Below, in pieces: positions 36,001 to 40,667 of a DNA stretch of 44,716 bases. The position numbers and the translations under genes were made by a program. The notes under the pieces are model-generated. The model did not search any database. It was not told the DNA's origin and was given only the letters and a program-made list of their open reading frames with translations. The first letter of the stretch is position 1; the number at the start of each line of letters is the position of its first letter. This DNA is from Paludibacteraceae bacterium (GTDB lineage Bacteria; Bacteroidota; Bacteroidia; Bacteroidales; Paludibacteraceae): NCBI GenBank assembly GCA_017480285.1, contig JAFVAX010000001.1, positions 1 to 44,716 of the forward strand, given 5' to 3'.

Positions 36001-38472
36001 ATCAATGCGTTTCTCGGAATCGGCTACTGCATTGTTGACAAGCACGCAACCACCGGCATGGACTGATGCTGTGGCTTGTATATTATGTGTGTTGCCGTCA
36101 TAAAGACGGAAACCATCAACTATGGTATGCTCTGTATTGACGAAGCAAACGACATGGGCAGAGTTGTTGGCAAAAGCAAGAGAGTCGTTGCCACCTGATA
36201 TATTGGCTGTTATTTTGGTGAAATGATTCGACGGGTTTCTGCCTTCTGTTACGGTGCCTGTAAGTGTAGAGGGATATGAGCCGTAAAGCCTCAGATGGCT
36301 CAACAGACGCACTGCGGCAGTACGCAGTTCTGTGCCCAAATAGTTACCGCGACCGGCTGTTGTAACTGTTCCTTCCTTGACAAGAATCTGTACATAGTCG
36401 TAATTGACATACTCGCCAGGGGTAGTCAGGCTTGGCATGCGGTAATGGTGGTTGACAATCTCACCGTTCAGAACATCGTCAACGACATATAGTTTGAAGT
36501 ACTCAAGCGCATCACCTATGGTTGAGAGCGGATCGTCCCACGAACAGCCGGTAGTGTCGAACGGCACAAGTTCGTCTTCGTTGAATTTAGGTTTTCTTGA
36601 CGGGTCAACAAAAAGAGTAGGTATAGGTGTCTGGTCGCCACTGCGCGACTCTTTGCCTTGCGGACTTATAAGAGCATATTTGATTTTTTCGTTTGCACGA
36701 ACCATCGCACCAAGACTGCTGACGGCTTCGAAGAAGTTACCCACCACATCGGTAGCGGTATGCGCATGACGAATCCACCTTGAAGCACCTTGTATGGCAT
36801 CTGTTACTTGTACACCTTTTTCAGCAAGTGAGGTGTATGCTAACGGGTGCCACCAACGAGCCAAAGGATAGTATTCAGGATATACTTGAGGATATGCCTC
36901 AACAGTTGCACCTGCTTCAATCTTTTGCGTTAGCACACCGGCATAGTCAGAAGGCTTGGAGAAACAAGCATAATTAGCGGCTTTCACACCACTTATGGGC
37001 AGGTTGCTTTTCTCAATGGAATAAACCATGTCTTTCAGCGTGTTGCTCCAGTCGGTGATATCGTTGTTCATGAAGCCGGAGTGGTAGATATATATCTGGT
37101 GGTCAGCGTCTTGCTTTTGCAAAACTGAGGCAAACTGCATATCGTTGTTGTAGGTACATTCATTTCCCCAGCAAACGGAGTTGTACATCATACCGCAGTT
37201 GCGTATGTAGATACCACCACTTCGTCCGTGTCGGCGACCATAGTAGGTTACATCAGGTCCGATACATTTGTTTCTAACTATGGTACAGTGGTTGATAGTT
37301 CCACCTTCGTCCAAATACACGCCACCACCTTCTGCATTGGTAGTGTTGTTGCTTATCACACAGGCACTTGCAAAGGGGTAGTAATAACTTATCTGGTCTG
37401 ATGCTACAGGCTCTCTGCCGTATTGTTGTCTAACTCTTTCTTTCCAAGGGTACTCATTGGGCACATGGCATATAGCAAGTCCGCCACCTATACGGGCGGT
37501 GCTCTGTGTCAGATACGAGTGTTTGACAGCCCCGTCGTAGTCGATACAGACGGCTCCGCCATAGCCCTGAACGATACCTACACCTGTTACTTCAGAAGTA
37601 TGGATATAGCAATAATCGACCGTTCCGCCACCGTCCATATATACACCGCCTCCGCGAAGCGAGGCGGCACACTCATATATAACGCAGTTTAGCAAACTTG
37701 AGTTGCCTACCATATATGCTCCGCCACCATAACTTGTGTGCTCGCGTCGAGAGGTTGTTCTGTTAGAAGCGTTACCGCCACGGATGGTGCAACCATTGAC
37801 GAAAGCGGGAACCTGCAGTGGCATAAAATGTCGGGCCAAAGAGTCGGAAGCAGTGGTTATCTCGCCATTTGTAGCAAACCACACTACATGGTAGGAGTTG
37901 GCTGGGAAAGCGGTGTTGTATCTGCCGCGGATACTATCAAAGGTGAAACGGATATCCACTGTCGAGTGGTTACCCGAAAGGACAGTGGGGTACTTGAAGT
38001 TCCAAAACGAAGAAACCTGACTTGAGTCTGCCACACCTACATCGGGGCGCGATGCAAGGTTTTCAGTCCATGTCTTGCCATTACGCATAATACGCTCGCT
38101 GGGGCTACTTTCTGTTCCTTGAAAGCCGCCATATATGTGCATTCCGCTATATATCTTAAACGAGGTGTTTGATATAGAACCGCCATTAGATTCTGTAGAT
38201 TCAGACGGTACATAGGTGCCTTGGGCTATATAGACAGAGCCGCTTTGCAGGTTGTTCTGGCGCATATACTGACGCAGATCGTTGATGGCATCTTGCACAT
38301 TATCTTTGGCAGTAGCCCAAGAGCGACCGTCGTTCTGATACGAACCCGAAGTACTGACATAACGAATTGTATCCGTCTGAGCCTTCGCTACGACAGTTGA
38401 AAATAGTATAAGAGATAATATATATAATAATTTTTTCAAATATATAACAAATTTATGATATGTTTTCACCAT
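24010..38472 (-). CDS. Giant 4820-residue beta-helix surface protein with T9SS-type C-terminal domain
   Basis: A single uninterrupted frame from ATG 38472. It starts with a signal peptide (LLYILSLILFSTVVAKAQ). Then come about six large modules, each opening with a strand and a D-G-x-S-W / QDAID segment: RYVSTSGSYQNDGRSW (about 37), TTGCSWDDPLSTIGDALEYF (about 630), VYVTPDGAGKRDGSSW (about 1100), IFYVSHNGAYNGNAS (about 2130), VWVTTEEDPSVVADGTTW (about 3450) and ILYVHHTIKSDGVGDGSS (about 3940). Each carries repeats such as NNTTNAEGGGVYLDEGG, typical of right-handed beta-helices and Pmp-like repeats. The last 70 residues (VYSASGQMLNSL, GGYVIRVNDYNKTVV) resemble a type A T9SS sorting domain. It begins 13 bases after the lipoprotein gene of the fimbrial locus, so co-transcription is likely. 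An adhesin role is inference. Confidence 0.88.
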   Translation of the reverse strand: MVKTYHKFVIYLKKLLYILSLILFSTVVAKAQTDTIRYVSTSGSYQNDGRSWATAKDNVQDAINDLRQYMRQNNLQSGSVYIAQGTYVPSESTESNGGSISNTSFKIYSGMHIYGGFQGTESSPSERIMRNGKTWTENLASRPDVGVADSSQVSSFWNFKYPTVLSGNHSTVDIRFTFDSIRGRYNTAFPANSYHVVWFATNGEITTASDSLARHFMPLQVPAFVNGCTIRGGNASNRTTSRREHTSYGGGAYMVGNSSLLNCVIYECAASLRGGGVYMDGGGTVDYCYIHTSEVTGVGIVQGYGGAVCIDYDGAVKHSYLTQSTARIGGGLAICHVPNEYPWKERVRQQYGREPVASDQISYYYPFASACVISNNTTNAEGGGVYLDEGGTINHCTIVRNKCIGPDVTYYGRRHGRSGGIYIRNCGMMYNSVCWGNECTYNNDMQFASVLQKQDADHQIYIYHSGFMNNDITDWSNTLKDMVYSIEKSNLPISGVKAANYACFSKPSDYAGVLTQKIEAGATVEAYPQVYPEYYPLARWWHPLAYTSLAEKGVQVTDAIQGASRWIRHAHTATDVVGNFFEAVSSLGAMVRANEKIKYALISPQGKESRSGDQTPIPTLFVDPSRKPKFNEDELVPFDTTGCSWDDPLSTIGDALEYFKLYVVDDVLNGEIVNHHYRMPSLTTPGEYVNYDYVQILVKEGTVTTAGRGNYLGTELRTAAVRLLSHLRLYGSYPSTLTGTVTEGRNPSNHFTKITANISGGNDSLAFANNSAHVVCFVNTEHTIVDGFRLYDGNTHNIQATASVHAGGCVLVNNAVADSEKRIDMLGNQLRNCVLANCTAPKGAAIYVNGEYAKPNGEISCAELIVENCIIRNNTADYIGKDHGVITANGRAFISVDHCDVVNNVGYPFKADNKTTVFEEAPEQDLPYHGYIQVSNTIIFANSHQAFDNRGNLNSENVFSVNDATNNNYVFGAYNLLDFDAPMPKGFVEGFTPSVADVCYTVPLLIVKNNERKLTRVSRSDANYPAFINPARNIGHSIGGDKPLYGGVINYFPMNVNPCVNSASPESMSGYDRSDQTRRTYGGAADIGAIEDTNLPILGKVVYVTPDGAGKRDGSSWGDAIAGNTVYQLSSVAGPALAAGDQIDSEPTCDRVLDSEGNPVLTTNEKYNGGWGRAYLTSKTESVTTTLTTDADVTETVIYTGGGPNDRTETLAPYHETKSDVTTISSGTPGGFTPGYDYLVTYPYGEISGASRSFWRANPYTGTLATYGNSSPASFIAACNANGWINNTRAERYVSGLQYAVERASETNALYHKDSVQVWVGAGKYTDYKGFVMRDTVTVLGGFPAGKYATPGLSERQALMSDVISIPKSKPAKDFDATDYETILQISDVNPKQDNTHLNDSAAKYWDDDYSVDIITNTETIQTATITRTTTYTWETASEEVTSTYIRYADMLYKAPSTNVFAKATRNRVDREGNIIKNHITMTNEVFGGLNWTEGQLVVYQFFGPAKSTSNPWPDANGNRSWELAYEDRSNNVDYNVWGFDASRDVLDTGGSKIGTVPRGMLLQGVMNTMSVWQTLKNVPAGDYKLEIDLGAYYTRFVNDENTGITFYILNSNGNTVAQQAVYCKDDKLRRYEFSFTQPADGDIIIRMMSESGSHATDPAGNFSTSSNNWRKVCMANVHLFWLTGQNYVPSEPVDVTTVTSSSAPQVKTYALYTPATHRTTLRKRVLTMPDVCVPTYGGGGIGDPVVMGNAFSNDALPHTDRVKGATKALRTAATLAKQEDPHYVEYNDANWDGFTIRHGFLYDEAMAHGGGSGVNMYEGAHLRNCIVIHNMSACRNVKGGGIFCDGATSTIEGCFVLDNTSTQGTQVLQGQIFAGGMFMYEGTCFNSLFANNYSNGSAGGLGFCVARFFNNTVAYNTATLVENGSISGGAISLATSSNPNLFVANTIIYGNNGVAIRDRNTAYGNVNPFIHCYIQSEVKQPYDATNRNVGNYGTKTGSNDNYGVNNIYINGEAPTKYNTPFEADLSPLTGEYTGNAQLYNDYRLLNKGDSSCVNHGIDEFGETFYTALRNKGKSDTDIRNSFIYQIVDTAELPQNDVAFADRVQDCQIDIGAYEYNGAKNIVPDTTTHPGYAIFYVSHNGAYNGNASADSPNNAACKAKLQKVLDAAGRYKYALMTDSRYAVVAAEPVAGEPDKSWTVQVRIAGDEAGNTNPDTIPDTYTPTRSTKYDDINIEDNVLDYSFIIPHGVQVLGGYSPGFYHYENDEYPYWPYPDEGFWIVDERDPLQFRTIFTGNVVSHTGSAGQAYHVVTFTNNLYGTNEYRIGEGDQLNTAEFYTEENRAVIDGIYLTDGEANSPDFDDRIGGAAVVTDFAHVRNCIVANNTAEGYGGGLYLKPGALVSGTIVKNNSATIGGGIYVEQPLTTETDTAYVISTTVCDNFANTRAGGLWFDSSVRINSCAFWHNTANDNANIAGQFALTAAGYPVVYSGVEVNKLEGQGNIELSAIESEGVRWSHHDPFDKMVYYPIEMSSTLARAGMTYDAWKELKKTFITLDSTDIAGVSRLSWNINGYKRSAVWDNDTLACKYNDLIEMGARAYNGTFEIKVDMERVMYRIFVVHTDFFRHFREVALALQNNKDADLIVNNANREQVENALMYRQMGSCYLNPYHRLQDAFDYIIKIRKGNPEQYRNTRFEVYVSGGEFTPMHNAYGAESNIRTHTFTVPEGVSVIGSIDGLRNGHSYCQAGYRDPYNDITRINQTNDISIPLTVEGIDTTIVLNNVLTDTIRRSRPTTDYNFNSVIEPWEYSQQSVLSGYTVNNQQETHLYHVITCFADSMQLGGQPFKYRNYNEETQHFSNIINPADTASFDEECEQSKVARSIILDGLSITGGYANSLDAADAAKYEYLKKTYFRGGGIFVDGNWTEDFDDPNNPFIPNVTDPANYDLPLIVRNCQFHDNVAGNGGAIYSNGTLNVYGSHFTQNYSIGPVTELDTQYIPWSAGGCIATNDYCGVNNCLFANNEAMRGNYPISVSGDEKIDDAEPRQGFAGVISSAKNSQVRAVNCDFVKNKAVAFPAIFNFLFNTRYNNPDERHFAFNCIFWGNEATGIPTNAQNVADSTRTYFNEHYDFMKNNVAKIDTTSERFYNQWFEYYKTCYTARNSSSIPEDAPTKTGFKSYIRTKQSTATDSALVAELRHAALDSMRALANNNMILYFCSFDEGTMVENTVPLEGWLQHPEEEATYTDFRAKQVPLKANGTIDFTDLFTFLRGDHNIILSRNNRSLAGPNFIEPSTIAGIDGYMQNADWLFSRINSLTDAGWGWLKQKAFQNVDHYELDNDEEQALPPDLRQKITPEVWETLEESAQQDWFPVYALEDARFLETPTQALYNYYANHYETEFNFPYMPVNDERYMLYTREGNNSQKHMDRISANPRLGIDSVYIDMGIYEYQYVQLQIPGNEIDTVWVTTEEDPSVVADGTTWEKATSNVQDAIDMLLRSHNNHDKYVCFREGVYAPTKPVNNRLAYFVQVPTEYIMLPSSARTDVDYSVKSISFLGGWSNTAKENGRNAESTPSVFRMENIRQQEMINQLFVINDMTKINMRRTFRANILERDTTVIPIVFDGLQFENRYSRAELESEKLNERGGAAIYYRYQRRYDDEDEIINIIDTIPLYPAREKVVEGDTIELPKLTISNCVFANNGAHTDDQRYRSPAVRIEDGGGYSLIVNSLFHSNAGRPVFAPNPTNITRGKLAETPNYVVVVNSTFALNNRPITLENNLSQVHNSLIWKDDLLNDTLTQLVIGSNLWQKRMSAPQADGAVTNNAMFEVDFSLDQNSNEALSTINNDVFNGPNFVNPDETATLDSMVFARDFHLKPAVKTMNMADTTIYRSLVFSKKYPTVPPISYWARALGLKHDVLSVRNDSDLACKPRLLGNGMERGAYECQAVLQRILYVHHTIKSDGVGDGSSLRNAFSLDALQDAIDVAAVYTYMNRNVANEESRRSYVFVKGSAEAQDLNLRIIPRDGVNVYGSIEQNFGDTAMIDPVEGQYTDIECQRYLNLVRAKHLGIVSPMAERTLINGIKAEEADKFKNAFLLDGFQITQANADQPTIILKDSLIALRNCVITGNTNTSPIVDLKAGLIYNTLFYDNNAPTMIKLGEKGLVLNCTVVAENEGEQPISSETDLTTRVLHTIAVNKATDNTDMFAPYTNQGYFTNLPQFITSHQPLHYQLVETSNLINLVDTASYASLATINEQFEPWLGYVINFGLDRDILGNPRTLGGRLDHGAFETWRIGVEADNMNVLATNKTNPVLADAEGATETDLRKAYTLNYGGNAFPHRGSVLYIMNNANLLLDTDAGNPCFEDDNPLRPGYTYLATGASLYGQGNYIKAQYVAADRHFNNQRYAMVSMPFLLQHTHPTLLAYHYNGTTRSEHNYRFMIDNSTAWERIMTDTIEASMGWLADFGKTLIDSTIRFTGWANQQTQYAYTEGGNYKIVTLNQYDHRTPGNNGEQMQFTRKEDMGWNMRGIPYLVTNYRTDDPDDDEYFNMHIPHIFYKMGDDGTYLKNNQINTAQSWAEGETLSLNEAFFTQTATVGQTEDLYFRLPQYAGPAAVRRSPRPLVLLKNTEGDADILRVEPDENAQQQVTYNLGRDGVKWQTKDMPQLYMLSSDNTRLSLAGSVPVETDLPLGISLPKYEDMPQGKMTYTFSLPERDAYQDYTYVWLIDKAKNRTINLQETDYQVTLQDGEQNKRFLLRFGGVPIGTPDNRQYIIYTYGGMLYIRGLISGDKITVYSASGQMLNSLTVEGPEYSQPLPVQGGYVIRVNDYNKTVVNL

Positions 38473-38485
38473 TGATTTAACAGTT

Positions 38486-39502
38486 TTATTCTACTTCAAT
38501 AACTTCGGTGCCGGATTTGGGTTGGGTTAGGGTCAGTTGTCCGCGTACCCAAGGAACGAACACTTCGTCGGCAGCAGTCATATTTTTCCTCATCGTAAGG
38601 TTGTAGGTGCTTGTTTCATTCGTTTTTATGCTGAATTGCAACTGCAAAGGAAACACATTATCAACTGTTTGGTAAGGTATAGTGTAGAAATACTCGCGTC
38701 CGCTCCACCATGTGCCTGCCACATCGTTAGCCAACTGAAGGTCGTAACCCGTAGAGAGAGTGCCGTGTCGTAGTGCCATAGGCTTGAACAGGTAGCATTC
38801 GCCTTCGTAAAGGTTTTTGGCAGTTATGTTTGTTATTTTTATCTGTTGTTGTTTGTCTTGCGGAATGTTCCAGATGAAATCTACCTTTGAAGCGACATGA
38901 TAGAGCAGAAGGTCGATGTAATTGCCTTGTGATATATCTGTTATTTCACCATAGTAGGTTGTGCCGTCAGGCTTATAGTTGTAAGGGGTGGAGTAAATCT
39001 GCCCTAAGAAAGGTTGCAGGGCATCGTCGAGCGTGAAGGTGATGTCGAGTACTTCGTTTTCAGTTGTCGGGTTGTAGTTGCTGAGCGTGAGTTGGGTCTT
39101 GCTCATGGCAACATATATCTTGGCTGAACTTATGCCTTCTTTTGGTAGTCCGAGTTTTAAGGATTTGTTATAAGCATATATGGCATTATCGCTTGTGCGA
39201 AGTGAGCCATGATAAGTGCTTGTTTCCCAACTGTCTTCGGGTAGTTGTATGTCGGTTTGGCATATCACTTTCTGCGTGCCCGTTTGCAGGCGGAGAACGG
39301 CAAAGACATAGGCATATTCGGGATATGCAAATGTTTCTGTCTGTCCCGGATCACCCATAACAGCACGCACTTTATTTGGTCCTAATTGTCCTTCTACGGG
39401 CAACGAAAACCGAATTGGCAGTTCTGTTTGTATGCTTATGTCCTGTTTGCAAGAAACAGCAAGCATACAGATAAGTATTATATATAATAGTTTGTTATAC
39501 AA
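38486..39502 (-). CDS. Fimbrial-locus lipoprotein of unknown function
   Basis: A 338-residue predicted lipoprotein (MYNKLLYIILICMLAVSC, C18). The rest is beta-rich with no motif I recognise; it is plausibly built on the pilin-like beta-sandwich seen in Bacteroidales minor fimbrial subunits. The C-terminus PWVRGQLTLTQPKSGTEVIEV resembles the closing strand of the pilins. No ATG lies before the signal peptide: TTG 39502 is the best start, an in-frame TAG lies six bases upstream of it, and ATG at codon 13 is too late for the signal peptide. It lies between fimB and the giant beta-helix gene, so it may be an adaptor or accessory subunit. That role is inference. Confidence 0.75.
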   Translation of the reverse strand: MYNKLLYIILICMLAVSCKQDISIQTELPIRFSLPVEGQLGPNKVRAVMGDPGQTETFAYPEYAYVFAVLRLQTGTQKVICQTDIQLPEDSWETSTYHGSLRTSDNAIYAYNKSLKLGLPKEGISSAKIYVAMSKTQLTLSNYNPTTENEVLDITFTLDDALQPFLGQIYSTPYNYKPDGTTYYGEITDISQGNYIDLLLYHVASKVDFIWNIPQDKQQQIKITNITAKNLYEGECYLFKPMALRHGTLSTGYDLQLANDVAGTWWSGREYFYTIPYQTVDNVFPLQLQFSIKTNETSTYNLTMRKNMTAADEVFVPWVRGQLTLTQPKSGTEVIEVE

Positions 39503-39512
39503 AATATTCTAT

Positions 39513-39528
39513 TATCAAATATCAACTA
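39513..39528. repeat. Dispersed 16-base repeat
   Basis: TATCAAATATCAACTA is identical to 21019-21034, about 18.5 kb away. Here it lies between the fimbrial hairpin and the lipoprotein start. Confidence 0.6.
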
Positions 39529-39533
39529 ATTAG

Positions 39534-39553
39534 ATCCTGACCTTCGTCAGGAT
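39534..39553. promoter_or_regulatory. Intercistronic hairpin between fimB-like gene and lipoprotein gene
   Basis: ATCCTGAC and GTCAGGAT form a perfect 8-base-pair stem with a 4-base loop, midway in the 81-base gap (30 bases from each gene). No U run follows, so it is more likely an RNA processing or stability element, or a dispersed palindrome, than a full terminator. Confidence 0.6.
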
Positions 39554-39583
39554 GAGGGATATCAATTATTAAATGTTATAGTG

Positions 39584-40627
39584 TTATAGTGGGATATCCC
39601 ATTCTCGTCCGTCTTTCCAGTCGAGAGTTACGCTTGCGCCCACATCTTGTCCGTTGTCGGGAGCAACAACTCCGTTGTCTTGCAGTCGTGTTTTGACTAT
39701 CTTGAGCCATCCGGCAGGTAGCGGGAAGCGTACATGAAGTATTGTTTCGGTTATTGTTCCGTCAAGTAGTGTAACATACACTCTGACAGTAAAATAAGCG
39801 CCGTTGTTGTCGGGCATGTCAGGCGATGGCATACACACGCCGGTGAAGCACATCTGGCGGTGTCGCACCGTCTCTGTTTCGGTGCGGGTTGCGACTTTAT
39901 TTGGTCGCAGAATGTCTATTTGTTCGGTACGGACTGATATTTTTCTATCAAAAAGGAAGACGCTATCGCGAAGCATAAATCCGCTTGCCGTGCCGTCGAT
40001 AAGCGCTTCTATTTTCTTTACATTATATCCGGCAGTGTCGATAACAAGTGCCACTGCGCTATTTACTTGTCGCAGTTTGACTTCGATGACTTGATCGGCA
40101 GTGTCGGTTACTTCAACCGGTAGTGAGGCTGCAAAAAGTCCGGTTTCTTGACTGACGACAGTGTCTTGCTCTAAAACTTGAAGTTTTGCACCTGTACTTT
40201 CAGCGGTGTCTCTGACGCTTACCACTGTGTTACCGATAAGGTTGGCAAGCGAGAGATGATGGTAGTTACGAGCAGGAAGGAAAATGGTGTAGGTTGTCTG
40301 GTTAGAGTTGATTATATCTGTTTTGTGCAAGTCCATTTGGTCTTCCGGCTCTTTGTAGAACATAATGTCGATGTCGTGAGCATGGTCGGTAAAGATATTG
40401 CTCATACGCTCATTAAGGGCGAGGTGTGTCGGCATGTCCAATTCGGTTGAGAGAACAGTATTCAGTTCCAACTCGAGATTGGTTTGCAGACTGAGTTGAT
40501 ACTGCAGTTGCAGGTCCTTACCGCAATTCGACAGGTCGTCATCAATCAACTTGCAACTGTGTGCCAGAGTGGCACACAGCGCAAGTGTCATTATGTTCTT
40601 TAGAAGTTTCAAAATAGTTATCCTCAT
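39584..40627 (-). CDS. FimB/Mfa2-family fimbrial subunit (lipoprotein)
   Basis: A 347-residue predicted lipoprotein: signal LLKNIMTLALCATLAHSC with lipobox C25, followed by KLIDDDLSNCG, the pattern typical of FimB/Mfa2 proteins. In Porphyromonas these anchor the fimbria in the outer membrane and limit its length. Two beta-sandwich domains are expected. The C-terminus VGASVTLDWKDGREWDIPL closely parallels the end of the neighbouring pilin. ATG 40627 was chosen because it gives a normal signal peptide; an upstream ATG at 40684 would add 19 charged residues and overlap the pilin gene. The start codon's first bases are part of a hairpin (40626-40646). Confidence 0.87.
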   Translation of the reverse strand: MRITILKLLKNIMTLALCATLAHSCKLIDDDLSNCGKDLQLQYQLSLQTNLELELNTVLSTELDMPTHLALNERMSNIFTDHAHDIDIMFYKEPEDQMDLHKTDIINSNQTTYTIFLPARNYHHLSLANLIGNTVVSVRDTAESTGAKLQVLEQDTVVSQETGLFAASLPVEVTDTADQVIEVKLRQVNSAVALVIDTAGYNVKKIEALIDGTASGFMLRDSVFLFDRKISVRTEQIDILRPNKVATRTETETVRHRQMCFTGVCMPSPDMPDNNGAYFTVRVYVTLLDGTITETILHVRFPLPAGWLKIVKTRLQDNGVVAPDNGQDVGASVTLDWKDGREWDIPL

Positions 40628-40646
40628 TCCGAACTTGTTTCGGAAT
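40626..40646 (-). promoter_or_regulatory. Hairpin overlapping the fimB-like start codon
   Basis: ATTCCGAA (40626-40633) and TTCGGAAT (40639-40646) form a perfect 8-base-pair stem with a 5-base loop. On the minus-strand mRNA the last two stem bases are the A and U of the AUG at 40627. Such a structure could hinder initiation unless upstream translation melts it. Confidence 0.65.
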
Positions 40647-40667
40647 CTTTTGAATGAGTGATTGTGA

